Shown: positions 16,892 through 25,887 of the stretch, in pieces | How the letters are laid out: every line of letters starts with the position of its first letter | How positions within the stretch are numbered: position 1 is the first letter of the stretch | Origin: Lignipirellula cremea | GTDB taxonomy: Bacteria; Planctomycetota; Planctomycetia; Pirellulales; Pirellulaceae | Direction: 5' to 3' | NCBI RefSeq assembly: GCF_007751035.1 | Contig: NZ_CP036433.1 | Location: 1,407,001 to 1,471,000 of the forward strand | DNA: 64,000 bases | Position numbers and translations under genes: made by a program | The notes under the pieces: model-generated | Databases searched by the model: none | Told to the model about the DNA's origin: nothing | Seen by the model: only the letters and a program-made list of their open reading frames with translations

Positions 16892-17264
16892 GCATTTCCC
16901 GCATGCACCATACGATCGCCGGCGAACGCGAACAGACGCTCGTCTCCTCTGCGGCCAGTTCCTCGCCAAAAAGTTACCCACTAGGAGCACGGAGGAACAC
17001 AGAGGACGAGGAGGAAAACTCGCCGCCCAAGCGGATCCCCGCGAGGAACAAAAGAAGACAGGGAAGGAAGTTTGAAAAGGAAAAACACTCTCTTCCCCCT
17101 CCTCTTTTTCCTCCGTGTCCTCCGTGGTGAGTCCTCCTGTCCGGTCGCCCATCGTTAGCGGTGCGAGCAGAACGAAAGATAGCCTGCTGCGGCTTGCGTG
17201 TGCTTCCGGTCGGAAACAAGATAAGGGCGTCCTGCTCCCTTGCTCTTTTTTGGAAGAGAACCTG
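16892..17264. other. Intergenic region with a large inverted repeat
   Basis: About 370 bp. The middle is a purine-rich/pyrimidine-rich inverted repeat (16974-17132). The rest is an upstream leader for the next gene without recognisable motifs. Confidence 0.5.
16974..17132. repeat. Purine/pyrimidine inverted-repeat element, copy 1
   Basis: The left arm reads GGAGCACGGAGGAACACAGAGG and the right arm ends CCTCCGTGTCCTCCGTGGTGA, i.e. roughly complementary, with a purine-rich left half and a pyrimidine-rich right half. It is a diverged member of the family at 34.7, 45.9 and 61.1 kb. The internal AAGCGGATC segment is shared with the 45.9-kb copy. Confidence 0.6.
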
Positions 17265-18956
17265 ATGCGTTTGTTGAGTGCCGGCCTGCTGATTCTTGGT
17301 TGCTGGTTCACTATCGGCGCGTCTGCAATGGCAGAGGAACCTGCGCCGCTGTGGGTGTACGCGCCGACGAACTTCCAGAGCGAACAGGATGTGCAGCGCC
17401 TGCTGACGCTGCTGCCGCGGGCTGCGAAAGCGGGCTATCACGGCGTGGTCATCGCCGACAGCAAATTCGGCCGGCTGGCGGGACGTCCCCAGAGCTATTA
17501 CCGGAATCTGCAGCAGGTGCGGCAAGCTGCGGAAGATCTGAAGCTGGAGCTGATCCCGCTCGTCATGCCGATCGGTTACTCCAACAGCCTGCTGCAGAAC
17601 GATCCCAACCTGGCGGCCGGACTCCCGGTGAAGAACTGCGAGCTGCTCGTGCAGAACGGCGTCGCTTCGCTGGCTGACTCCCCGAATCTGCTCCCTGGCG
17701 GCGATCTGGAAACGGCCGGCAAAGCGGTCCCGACCGGCTGGGATTTTGTCGACCAGTTCGGCTCCGGCAGTCAGCTCGACCGGCAGGAAAAACATGCCGG
17801 TGATTCCTCGCTCCGCCTGGGCGACTTCACCCCGCAGGACGGCCGGCGCCGGATCGCTAAAAAGGTGCGTCTGCAGCCGTTCCACCAGTATCGCCTGACC
17901 GTGTGGATCAAAACCGAAGACCTCCGCGGCAGCGAGTTCCGCTTTTTACCGATACCGGTCGACAGCAAGCGCCCGTTCCTCAGCCATGCGAACCTGGGCG
18001 TCAAACCGACCCAGCCCTGGACCCGGCATCGGGTGATCTTCAACTCGTTGGAGCATAAAGAGGTTTTGATTTACCTGGGCGTCTGGGAGGGAAAAAGCGG
18101 CAAAGTCTGGATTGATGACATCCGCCTGGAGGAGGTCGCCGGCGTCAACATGGTCCGGCGTTCCGGCTGCCCGCTGCATGTCCGCTGCTTTGACGGTTCC
18201 GTCACCTACGAAGAAGGTCGGGACTTTGAACGCTGGGAAGACCCGCAACTGGGCCGCGTGCCCTACCTGGGCGAATACGACGACAGCCACGAGGCGCCGC
18301 CGCTGAAGATCACGCCCGGCTCGCGCATTACCAACGGCCAGCCGCTGATGGTTTCGTATTATCACACGGTCCGCATTCATAACGGCCAGGTCTGCGCCAG
18401 CCTGGTCGCCGACGAGGTGTTCGCCCTGCTGCAGGAGCAGATCCAGCAAATCGACAAGCTGCTGAAACCGAAGCGCTTCTTCATGGCCCACGACGAGATC
18501 CGCGTCGCCGGCTGGGACGAACTGGCCAAAGACCGGTCGACCGGTCAGCTGCTGGCGGGCAACGTAGAGCGCTGCGTCAAGCTGATCCGTGCGCTGCGAC
18601 CCGACGCACAGATTCTGGTCTGGTCCGACATGTTCGACCCACACCACAACGCTCGCGACAACTACTATCTGGTCCGCGGCACGGTCGCCGATTCCTGGAA
18701 AGGGCTCGACCCGGCAGTCAACATCGTCAACTGGAACAGCGGCAAGGCGGCAGCTTCACTCGCCTTCTTCGCCGATCGCGGTCATGACCAGATCATCGCC
18801 GGTTACTACGACAGCGACGTCGCCGCCAACGCAGCCCCGTGGAAGCAGGCAGCCGCCGGCGTGAAAAACATCCGCGGCTACATGTACACCACCTGGGAAC
18901 GCCAGTACGACGACCTGGAAGCCTTCGCCCGCCTGGTGCGCGAAGAGTCGCGTTAG
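17265..18956 (+). CDS. Secreted GH20-like glycoside hydrolase
   Basis: A 563-residue exported protein: signal peptide (MRLLSAGLLILGCWFTIGAS), then the start of a TIM barrel (LWVYAPTNFQSEQDVQRLLTLLPRAAKAGYHGVVIAD). A carbohydrate-binding-like beta domain (about 145-290, NLLPGGDLETAGKAVPTGWD to VWIDDIRLEE) interrupts it. The barrel resumes with 'KRFFMAHDEIRVAGWDE', whose Asp-Glu pair matches the catalytic position of GH20 hexosaminidases. Substrate unknown. ATG 17265 follows GGAAGAGAA; the upstream 50 codons are non-coding. Confidence 0.75.
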   Translation: MRLLSAGLLILGCWFTIGASAMAEEPAPLWVYAPTNFQSEQDVQRLLTLLPRAAKAGYHGVVIADSKFGRLAGRPQSYYRNLQQVRQAAEDLKLELIPLVMPIGYSNSLLQNDPNLAAGLPVKNCELLVQNGVASLADSPNLLPGGDLETAGKAVPTGWDFVDQFGSGSQLDRQEKHAGDSSLRLGDFTPQDGRRRIAKKVRLQPFHQYRLTVWIKTEDLRGSEFRFLPIPVDSKRPFLSHANLGVKPTQPWTRHRVIFNSLEHKEVLIYLGVWEGKSGKVWIDDIRLEEVAGVNMVRRSGCPLHVRCFDGSVTYEEGRDFERWEDPQLGRVPYLGEYDDSHEAPPLKITPGSRITNGQPLMVSYYHTVRIHNGQVCASLVADEVFALLQEQIQQIDKLLKPKRFFMAHDEIRVAGWDELAKDRSTGQLLAGNVERCVKLIRALRPDAQILVWSDMFDPHHNARDNYYLVRGTVADSWKGLDPAVNIVNWNSGKAAASLAFFADRGHDQIIAGYYDSDVAANAAPWKQAAAGVKNIRGYMYTTWERQYDDLEAFARLVREESR

Positions 18957-18981
18957 CAGAAACGGGCTGTTGCAGATCGGC

Positions 18982-20535
18982 TTATTTGGCTTCGACTTGC
19001 CAGGCGGTTAATTCGTCGATCCGCCAGTCGGCGTTCTGCCCGACCCGGATCCGTAAGGAGGTGATGCTGCCCGCCGGGGGGCAGGGCGAACCGGTCACGG
19101 TCCAGACCTGGGGATCGATTTCGTCTACTGTTTCGCCCGGGCGATAGAGCCGCAGAAAAGGTAGCAGGCCTTCTTCGGTCGCCAGCAGTTTCAGCAGGCA
19201 GGCGCAGGTCTCGCCGTCGACCAGCGGGGCTGCCGTTTCGGTGATGACGTCGTTGCTGTTGAGGAAAGGATCCCCGGCCGATGTAACGCCGAAAGTAACC
19301 AGGCCCAGCGGCAGTCCGGCAGGCGAAACGACTTCCAGCGTCGCCTGCAGCGATCGCCCGGCGGGAGCTTTGCCGGGGCCGCCGGCCCGTTCCAGTAACA
19401 GGCGGACGTACATCGCTGTGCCGGGCTGGGGGTGCCAGGGTGCGGAGAACGTGCGACGAATATCTTCGCCCGTCTGGAGCTGGAGCAAGCGACGTCCGGT
19501 CCGGGCATGACCAAAAACGACGTCCGCGGGCGCATCGATTACGGTGGCCAGCTGGCCGCGGGCGTCGCCGCCGGGCTTCCATCCGCCGGACCAGCCGATG
19601 CCGCGGCGGTCGCGTCGAATCTGCCCAGCCAGGTTCTCAAAGCCATCGTATGCCAGCAGGCCCGGCCCGGCCTGCTGCTTGACCTCTGCTTCCAGGCGGC
19701 GGACAAACTGCCGTTCGTCATACGGAATACGTCGCCGGACGGACGGCCGGGAACGCAAGAAACGTCCCGCCTCGCCGGCCCCGATCCGGTTCTGCGGATC
19801 GGGCGACTGGCCGGTCGGCAGCCAGAGCACGCTGCCGTCGAAGACATGAATCTCGGCCGCCTCGTCGGTTAGCGATACGGCGTACTCGGTCCCTTCGTCG
19901 ACAATCACGGCTTCCGGTGTGGCGAGCGTAAAGCCTCGCGACACTTCAGTCACTCGCACCACCAGGCTGCCAGCCAGCAGCTCCGCCGACCCGCGTCCTT
20001 TTACGACCAGCTCGCACGGTCCTTCCAGCAGCAGGCGGCTGCCAGAGTCAAAATCCAGTTCAGCCGCCCCGCTCGCCAGCGACAAAGAACCCAGGGCGAA
20101 GCGTCCGGCGACCGTTATCGGCGCGACTTTCCAGGCGCAGTCCGTTTGCTGCCGCAAGACGCCCACATACGTGGGCGGCGTCGGTCCTGCGAACAGCCCG
20201 GCGTTCATGATCCAGGCCGAAGCGACAAGCAGCAACAGCAGCGCCGCGCCCGAGGACAGCGACACCCAGGAGAACACGCTTCGCCGCGGTGCATCTCGGG
20301 CGGCAAGCTGCGGCGCCGGCCGGCTGGGGGCGTCGTCGGGCGTTTGATCTTGAGGCGATAACGGCGATTGCGCGGCCCAGGTGCGCAAGGATGCTTCCAG
20401 ATCCATCCGTTCGCGGAACGCGGCCCGGGCGTCGGCGTTGCTCTTGAGCCATTGCGACACGGCCTCGTGTTCTGCGGGCGACAGGTCTCCCAGGACGAGG
20501 CGGTCCAGCGATTGTTGAAAGGCGTCGGGGGTCAT
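18982..20535 (-). CDS. FecR-domain anti-sigma-factor-like protein
   Basis: A 517-residue membrane protein. The N-terminal cytoplasmic part (MTPDAFQQSLDRLVLGDLSP) has the short helical region of anti-sigma factors. A TM segment lies at about 93-112 (SGAALLLLLVASAWIMNAGL), then a FecR domain (RFALGSLSLASGAAELDFDSGSRLLLEGPCELVV ... GTEYAVSLTDEAAEIHVFDGSVLW), and a C-terminal LamG/jelly-roll-like part from about 290 (LLAYDGFENLAGQIRRDRRGIGWSGGWKPGG). The start overlaps the sigma-factor stop as ATGA, implying translational coupling. It most likely controls that sigma factor. Confidence 0.85.
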   Translation of the reverse strand: MTPDAFQQSLDRLVLGDLSPAEHEAVSQWLKSNADARAAFRERMDLEASLRTWAAQSPLSPQDQTPDDAPSRPAPQLAARDAPRRSVFSWVSLSSGAALLLLLVASAWIMNAGLFAGPTPPTYVGVLRQQTDCAWKVAPITVAGRFALGSLSLASGAAELDFDSGSRLLLEGPCELVVKGRGSAELLAGSLVVRVTEVSRGFTLATPEAVIVDEGTEYAVSLTDEAAEIHVFDGSVLWLPTGQSPDPQNRIGAGEAGRFLRSRPSVRRRIPYDERQFVRRLEAEVKQQAGPGLLAYDGFENLAGQIRRDRRGIGWSGGWKPGGDARGQLATVIDAPADVVFGHARTGRRLLQLQTGEDIRRTFSAPWHPQPGTAMYVRLLLERAGGPGKAPAGRSLQATLEVVSPAGLPLGLVTFGVTSAGDPFLNSNDVITETAAPLVDGETCACLLKLLATEEGLLPFLRLYRPGETVDEIDPQVWTVTGSPCPPAGSITSLRIRVGQNADWRIDELTAWQVEAK

Positions 20536-21083
20536 CGGTCTGTCTCCCAGGCAGCCAGTCGCGGCCGCATGCATTCGAGCAGTTTCTCTTTCAGGCGGGC
20601 CAGCTGTTTGTACAGGGCGCCGCGTTCCCTGCCGAGTCTCTCGGCGACATCGGTAATGGATTCGGTCCCCATATAACAGCGACGCAGAATCTCCTGTTGC
20701 CGGTCCGACAGCTTCGCCAGGCACTCCTGCAGCACCGACAGCCGGGCCTGCGACAGGGCGTCTTCCGCCGCCGCTTCTTCGGCCAGCAAGGCGACCAGCT
20801 CGGCGTCAAAGTGCAGGCGGCTGTTCCGCTGCACGCTCAAAAAGTTACGCACCTCGTTAAACGCCACGCCGCAGGCCCAGGGGAAAAAGCGGCCGGCCGG
20901 GTCGAACTGCTCCATCTTTTTCCACAGCACCAGGCTCGTTTTCTGGAACACATCTTCCACATCTGCCGGGTTGACCAGCTGCTTGGCGATAAACGCATAC
21001 AGCGCATGCCGATGCTGGACCAGCAGCGTGACAAACGCATCGGCCGACGCTTCCTCAGAGGAAGAAGGGGAAGACTCCGTCAC
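20532..21083 (-). CDS. ECF-type RNA polymerase sigma factor
   Basis: A 183-residue extracytoplasmic-function sigma factor of the planctomycete FecR-linked kind. Region 2 is visible (LLVQHRHALYAFIAKQLVNPADVEDVFQKTSLVLWKKMEQFDP, then PWACGVAFNEVRNFL) and region 4 near the C-terminus (LSDRQQEILRRCYMGTESITDVAERLGRERGALYKQLARLKEKL, a helix-turn-helix). A GTG start at 21083 with AAAGGG upstream is preferred over the ATG at 21173, whose first 30 codons look unlike a sigma factor. Cotranscribed and overlapping with the FecR gene. Confidence 0.88.
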   Translation of the reverse strand: MTESSPSSSEEASADAFVTLLVQHRHALYAFIAKQLVNPADVEDVFQKTSLVLWKKMEQFDPAGRFFPWACGVAFNEVRNFLSVQRNSRLHFDAELVALLAEEAAAEDALSQARLSVLQECLAKLSDRQQEILRRCYMGTESITDVAERLGRERGALYKQLARLKEKLLECMRPRLAAWETDR

Positions 21084-21331
21084 AACAGCAAACCCTTTCA
21101 GTACGAATCGCGAGACACCTCTTATCGTACTCCCCGACGGCGATTGGACGGAAAAAGTTTCTCTTTTTGCCATTTGCCCTTTTCCGTTTTTTCTACGGGC
21201 AATCCCGCCAGGCTGGTACGTCTACAGGAGCAAGCCGGCAGGCGACCTTTGGCCGCTTTCGGGTTTGCATCCCGTCCAGCCCTGTCCATCGGGGCGTCCT
21301 GATTCCCGTGCTTCTTTCTGGTTGAACCGCC

Positions 21332-22408
21332 ATGCGCGCCATGCTACCTGCCTGCCTGATCCTTGCCTTGTTCTGCGCCACGCCTGCGCTTGCGCAAGAC
21401 GATTCGCCCCCGTTGATCCTGGAGAAGATGGGCCTGATGTTCGTCGGCGGACGACCGACCGCAATGCCGGGCGGTGGACGTTTCGGCGGCGGCGGGAAAC
21501 AGACCCAGATCGCCGGCCAGGCGCCCGTCCATTACCTGATCCCTCCGGCGAAAGCCCGCGCCGGCAAGCGGCCGGTGGTGATGATTCCCGGCATGGGTCT
21601 GACTTCCTACCTGTACCTGGGCACGCCCGACGGCCGCGAAGCCTGGGCGCAAACATTCGCGAAGGCCGGCTATCCGGTCTATGTTTTCGACGAACCGAAC
21701 AACGCTATCTCTGGCTTTGAAGTCGCCCGGTTCACTTCGACGGAAACGCCGCCGCGGATCATGTTGTGGGCGAACGAGAGCATCTGGCGTCGCTGGGGGA
21801 TCGGCCCGGAACCTGGCGTCCCGGCGGAGAACACCCGCTTCCCCGTCGCGCAGATCGATCAACTCCAGGCTTCGATGACGCCCATCATGGGCGGCTTCTC
21901 CCGCGGCGGCGGACGTCGGGGCGGTGGTCGCCCCGGAGGTCGCTCAAGCGGTCCCGCAGACGGGGCGAAGGCCGAAGCCGGGACGCCAGTCGCGGAGAAT
22001 CCGAAAGTCTCGGCCCTGCTGCAGCTGCTGGAGAAGATCGGCCCGGCGACGCTGCTGGCGCACTCGGCCGCCGGCTCGACTGCGTTTGAGGCCGCCAGGC
22101 AAAGGCCGGACCTGGTCAAGGCGATCGTCGCGATCGAAGTGGCGGGCTCTCCCTCGGCGGCCGACGACCTGCAGAACTTCTCGCAGATCCAGTTCCTGGG
22201 CGTGTATGGCGACAACTTCGACCTGCGCCCGATGGCGGGCCGTCTGGAAGCCAGCCGCAACATGGCCAAAGCCATCACGGCCGCTGGCGGCCGGGGCGAA
22301 GTCATCAGCCTGCCGGAAATCGGCGTCCACGGCAATTCCCACCTGATGATGCAGGACAACAACAACCAGGAAATCGCCCGCATGATTCTCCAGCGGCTGG
22401 AGAACTAG
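21332..22408 (+). CDS. Secreted alpha/beta hydrolase with Gly/Arg-rich segments
   Basis: A 358-residue protein with a signal peptide (MRAMLPACLILALFCATPALA). The hydrolase core shows VVMIPGMGLTSYLYLG (oxyanion region), a nucleophile elbow AHSAAGS (Ser in H-S-A-A-G), an Asp in YGDNFDLRP and His in VHGNSHLM. Two glycine-rich inserts are unusual: PGGGRFGGGGKQ near 47-58 and GGFSRGGGRRGGGRPGG near 188-205, the second lying in the lid region. It precedes a sulfatase by about 215 bp. Substrate unknown. Confidence 0.8.
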   Translation: MRAMLPACLILALFCATPALAQDDSPPLILEKMGLMFVGGRPTAMPGGGRFGGGGKQTQIAGQAPVHYLIPPAKARAGKRPVVMIPGMGLTSYLYLGTPDGREAWAQTFAKAGYPVYVFDEPNNAISGFEVARFTSTETPPRIMLWANESIWRRWGIGPEPGVPAENTRFPVAQIDQLQASMTPIMGGFSRGGGRRGGGRPGGRSSGPADGAKAEAGTPVAENPKVSALLQLLEKIGPATLLAHSAAGSTAFEAARQRPDLVKAIVAIEVAGSPSAADDLQNFSQIQFLGVYGDNFDLRPMAGRLEASRNMAKAITAAGGRGEVISLPEIGVHGNSHLMMQDNNNQEIARMILQRLEN

Positions 22409-22441
22409 CAGGCCCGTCCCTTCCCACTTCGGAACCAGCAT

Positions 22442-22519
22442 GTAGCCAAATTCGCCAGAATTTGGACGGAAGACGCTGGGCCAAGGAAGCTGCGTCCAAA
22501 CTCAGGCGAGTTCGGCTAC
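22442..22519. repeat. 78-bp inverted repeat with 27-nt arms
   Basis: The left arm (22442-22468, GTAGCCAAATTCGCCAGAAT...) and right arm (22493-22519, ...AGGCGAGTTCGGCTAC) are inverted copies with about 22 of 27 matching positions. The 24-nt loop includes GAAGACGCTGGG. It could fold as a long hairpin after the alpha/beta hydrolase gene. Confidence 0.6.
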
Positions 22520-22542
22520 GGACCACCTCAGGGTTCGGCATC

Positions 22543-22575
22543 TCTCCCTGATGTCTCCCTGATCTCTCCCTGATG
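22543..22575. repeat. Three tandem 11-bp units
   Basis: TCTCCCTGATG, TCTCCCTGATC and TCTCCCTGATG are directly repeated about 50 bp upstream of the sulfatase start. Each unit contains the same CCCTGAT core. Confidence 0.6.
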
Positions 22576-22623
22576 CAACCACCGAAGTTGATTTTCCCTC
22601 GTTTCTTCCTTTGAAAGCCTTCT

Positions 22624-24117
22624 ATGTCCCCTCGACTTTACTGCTTGCCGATTGCCGTGCTGCTGCTGGCCGCGATCCCCACCGACGCCACGGCGGAAGA
22701 CCTGGCGCGACCGAATGTGCTCTGGATCGTGGCCGAAGATCTATGCCCGGACCTGGGCTGTTATGGGAACGCGGACGTGACGACGCCGCACCTGGATCGC
22801 TTCGCCCGGGAGGGCTGCTTGTACCGCAATGCGTTTGCGACGTCGCCCGTTTGTTCGCCGTCGCGATCAGCATTGATTACCGGCATGTACCAGACGAGCA
22901 TCGGCGCCCATCACCATCGGAGCCATCGGACCGATGGTTATCGTTTGCCGGAGGGCGTCAAGATCCTGCCGGAACTGTTGCGGCCGGCCGGCTACTACTG
23001 CGTGCAGCTCCGCCAGTTCCCGGCAGACGTTGATCTCCACTCCGGCGGCAAGGAGGACTGGAATTTCACCCATCCCGAGCTGGTGTGGGACTCGCACGCC
23101 TGGTCCGATCTGAAGTCGCACCAGCCGTTCTACGCCCAGGTGAACTTCGGCGAGGCGCACCGGCCGTATCGCAGCAGCGGTCCGGCGATTGATCCCGAGA
23201 AAGTCACCACGCTGCCGCCGTATATCGCCGACCATCCGATCGCCCGGCGGGACTGGGCCGATTACCTGGAAACCCTGCAGACGATCGACGAGAAGTTTGG
23301 CCGGGTGATCGATCTGTTGCGGGCCGACGGACTGCTCGACAACACCGTGGTGATCTTCCTGGGCGACAACGGGCGGGAGGACTTTCGCGGCAAGTCGACG
23401 GCGTTCCTGGCCGGCAGCCATGTTCCGCTGCTGGTCCGCTGGCCGGGTAAGATCGCGCCGGGGTCGGAAAACGACGGCCTGGTCAGCCTGCTCGACGTGC
23501 ATGCTTCCACCTGCGCCATCGCCGGCGTCGAACTGCCGGCCGGCTGTGCGGGGCTGCCGCTGCTGGTCGATTCGAAGCAGCGGCGGGAGTACCTGTTTAC
23601 GGCCCGGGATCGGATCGAGAACGCCGTCGATCGGGTGCGAACGGTACAGGACGGCCGCTATCGCTACCTGCGTAACTTCCTGCCGGATCGCCCGCACTTG
23701 ATGGACCGGCGCTACTACGATCGCACCAACCCCGTGCGCAACCTGATGCGCCAGATGCACGCGGACGGCAAGCTCACGCCAGGCCAGGCAAAGGTGTTCG
23801 CCCCCCAGCGGCCGCCGGAGGAATTGTACGACCTGTCGACCGATCCGTTCGAGCTAAAAAACCTGGCAGGCTCCCCCGATCCGGCCCATCAGGCTGCGTT
23901 AAAGAACCTGCGAGAGCAGCTGGACGCATGGCTGGTTGAGACCCAGGACCAGGGCGCCCAGCCCGAACCACCGGAAGCAGTCAACGCCACTGTGGGCCGT
24001 GGACGTCGTCGACGCGGTACGGGAGATGGGGACGGCCGAGGTCGCGGTGGGAATGGTGGTGGTCAAAGGAGACGCAGCGACCAGGGCGGCGGAAGACGTC
24101 CGTCGCCTGACCGCTGA
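22624..24117 (+). CDS. Secreted type I sulfatase
   Basis: A 497-residue sulfatase. A signal peptide (MSPRLYCLPIAVLLLAAIPT) is followed by 'RPNVLWIVAEDLCPDLGCYG', holding metal-binding Asp residues. The formylglycine motif C-S-P-S-R at 77-81 is complete, so the enzyme should be activatable by a maturase. 'VIFLGDNGRE' supplies the later Asp-Asn ligands. It resembles N-sulfoglucosamine sulfohydrolase-like enzymes. The last 40 residues form an Arg/Gly tail (GRGRRRRGTGDGDGRGRGGN), unusual for a secreted sulfatase. It ends 5 bp from the convergent next gene. Confidence 0.92.
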   Translation: MSPRLYCLPIAVLLLAAIPTDATAEDLARPNVLWIVAEDLCPDLGCYGNADVTTPHLDRFAREGCLYRNAFATSPVCSPSRSALITGMYQTSIGAHHHRSHRTDGYRLPEGVKILPELLRPAGYYCVQLRQFPADVDLHSGGKEDWNFTHPELVWDSHAWSDLKSHQPFYAQVNFGEAHRPYRSSGPAIDPEKVTTLPPYIADHPIARRDWADYLETLQTIDEKFGRVIDLLRADGLLDNTVVIFLGDNGREDFRGKSTAFLAGSHVPLLVRWPGKIAPGSENDGLVSLLDVHASTCAIAGVELPAGCAGLPLLVDSKQRREYLFTARDRIENAVDRVRTVQDGRYRYLRNFLPDRPHLMDRRYYDRTNPVRNLMRQMHADGKLTPGQAKVFAPQRPPEELYDLSTDPFELKNLAGSPDPAHQAALKNLREQLDAWLVETQDQGAQPEPPEAVNATVGRGRRRRGTGDGDGRGRGGNGGGQRRRSDQGGGRRPSPDR

Positions 24118-24122
24118 GAGCA

Positions 24123-24410
24123 TCACGGCGGGTCGCGAGGTTCGTCCTGCTTCGGCTGGCGAGCCTGGCGCCAGGCGTAGCGGGCAAAGTCGAACAGGCC
24201 GGCGAAGCGGAACTGCGGATCGACATAGTGTTCGATCACGTAGAACGCGAAGTAATAGAACCGGCAGAATGCCCAGACCGCGATTCCCAGCAGCAGGGCC
24301 GTGCGCAACTCGGGGTGCTGGAGCAACAGCAGCAGCGAAGCGACGCCGCCCAGCAGGAGAAAGAGAATGCCTTTGGCCCAGATCGCCGCCGGCAGTTTAA
24401 GGTCCGTCAC
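24123..24410 (-). CDS. Small membrane protein (two TM segments)
   Basis: A 95-residue protein with TM1 about 12-31 (AKGILFLLLGGVASLLLLLQ) and TM2 about 37-58 (TALLLGIAVWAFCRFYYFAF), then a conserved-looking juxtamembrane stretch (YVIEHYVDPQFRFAGLFDFARYAW) and a charged tail. The YVDPxFRFAGL segment is reminiscent of short uncharacterised planctomycete proteins. It is transcribed downstream of the L,D-transpeptidase gene (80-bp gap) and may be cotranscribed. Confidence 0.65.
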   Translation of the reverse strand: MTDLKLPAAIWAKGILFLLLGGVASLLLLLQHPELRTALLLGIAVWAFCRFYYFAFYVIEHYVDPQFRFAGLFDFARYAWRQARQPKQDEPRDPP

Positions 24411-24490
24411 CGGCAGATCCCCGTGCTCGCGGTCGAGTCGTTACGGAATCACGGAGGGGCCTGTGGCCAGGTCCATTACGGGGCCTGGCG

Positions 24491-25705
24491 TTAGCGCAGG
24501 ATTTCCACTTTGGAGTTGCGTGAGAGGATGCCTTGCACGTCTTCTGCGTCGCTGGGGGTCAGGCCGATGCAGCCGTTTTCCGGCGGGGCGGTCGGCGAGG
24601 CCCCGTGGATCGCCATGCCGTCGCCGCTGATCTGCAGGTTCCATTGGCCGTACGGGTTGCGGGCGTCGTTCTTCGGCAGCTTGTTGATCACATAGTACTG
24701 GCCGGGGCGCGGGGAAGGGCCTTGCCCGATTTCCACATCGAACTCGCCGGCAAAGTGCTGCTGGACAAACAGCGTCAGCTTGCGGCGGCTGATGTTCACC
24801 CGGGCGTAAAACGGCCCGCGGACGACTTTCAGCGTGGTCTGCGGAGCCAGCGTCGTGGGATCGCCGATCACGTCGCGGTTGATGTTGTACAGCAGCAGCG
24901 GCGGCACATCGTACAGCCGGGCGATCGTCTCCAGGTTGTCGCCGGGCTGGGTAATGTACGGCTCTTCCAGGTGATGTTCCTGGGAGTAGATCACCTTGGT
25001 GGCGAGCAGATTGAGCCATTCCAGCAGCGTGTTGTGCTCTTCCTTGTTGAGATCGGGGCTGTGATAGTAGATCGTCAGCCGGGCGAGGGCTTCGGAGAAT
25101 TCGCCGCTGTCGATCAGCTGCCGGGATTCGCTTAGTGCGAGTGACAGGTTGTGCTGCTTGATCGGTTCGCCAGGCGCCGCATGGCTGTCCTGCGGCCGGG
25201 ATCCGGGCTCGGTGGCGTCCATCAGGCCGCTCTCTGGAGCATACGCGCTGGGCGGGGAGGCGGCGTCTGTATAGCTGGCCATGGCGCCTGTCGACGGCGG
25301 TTGCACAGGCGGCTGGGTCGGCGGTTGCGCCGGGGACTCGTCCGCCAGATGCGTGGTCGGATAGGGCGACGATTCCACCAGGTCGGGCGGAGTCATCGAC
25401 GACGGACTGGACGAAGGCGATCCGCCATAGGCGGGCGGCTGCGAAGGATCCTCAAACGCCGAAGCGGGCGCCGCTTGCGGCGGGTACGCAGGGCTGGCGT
25501 CGGCAAAAGCCGACGTCGGATCAAACGGCGTGAGCTGGGTCGGATCGACCATCTGTCCGGTGTCGATATCCATCGAAGGGACACCGTGGGCCAGATAATC
25601 GGGGTCCTCGTTGATGTCCTGTTCCGGCTGGTTCAGCACCACGTAAACGCCGTACAACACGCCAAGTAACAGAACAACCACGGCAGCGGTTTTGAACGTG
25701 TTCAC
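24491..25705 (-). CDS. L,D-transpeptidase with LysM domain
   Basis: A 404-residue peptidoglycan-type enzyme. A single N-terminal membrane anchor (TAAVVVLLLGVLYGVYVVL) is followed by a long Pro/Ser/Ala-rich linker (about 35-185), a LysM domain (YITQPGDNLETIARLYDVPPLLLYNIN) and a YkuD catalytic domain (RKLTLFVQQHFAGEFDVEIGQGP ... AIHGASPTAPPENGCIGL) with His367 and Cys379. Planctomycetes were once thought to lack peptidoglycan; presence of this enzyme agrees with later evidence for a wall. Divergent from the next gene across a 180-bp promoter region. Confidence 0.92.
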   Translation of the reverse strand: MNTFKTAAVVVLLLGVLYGVYVVLNQPEQDINEDPDYLAHGVPSMDIDTGQMVDPTQLTPFDPTSAFADASPAYPPQAAPASAFEDPSQPPAYGGSPSSSPSSMTPPDLVESSPYPTTHLADESPAQPPTQPPVQPPSTGAMASYTDAASPPSAYAPESGLMDATEPGSRPQDSHAAPGEPIKQHNLSLALSESRQLIDSGEFSEALARLTIYYHSPDLNKEEHNTLLEWLNLLATKVIYSQEHHLEEPYITQPGDNLETIARLYDVPPLLLYNINRDVIGDPTTLAPQTTLKVVRGPFYARVNISRRKLTLFVQQHFAGEFDVEIGQGPSPRPGQYYVINKLPKNDARNPYGQWNLQISGDGMAIHGASPTAPPENGCIGLTPSDAEDVQGILSRNSKVEILR

Positions 25706-25764
25706 TTTGATCCTCCCTGATCACCGAAAACACCAGCGGCGGCGCCGCTCTGCGTTCGTCTCGT

Positions 25765-25770
25765 TATAAT
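25765..25770 (+). promoter_or_regulatory. Possible -10 element TATAAT
   Basis: A perfect TATAAT in the divergent region between the L,D-transpeptidase and zinc-ribbon genes, about 118 bp upstream of the latter. No good -35 hexamer is found 17 bp upstream, so this is only a candidate. Confidence 0.3.
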
Positions 25771-25887
25771 ATGCGACGGAGCGAATCCTCGCTTCGTCGC
25801 AAAGTGACTGCGAATACTAAAATTCCCCGCGGACAGCACGCACGCTTGTCGCCGCTGGACCGCTAACAGGGACTCGCCGGTTTGAGA

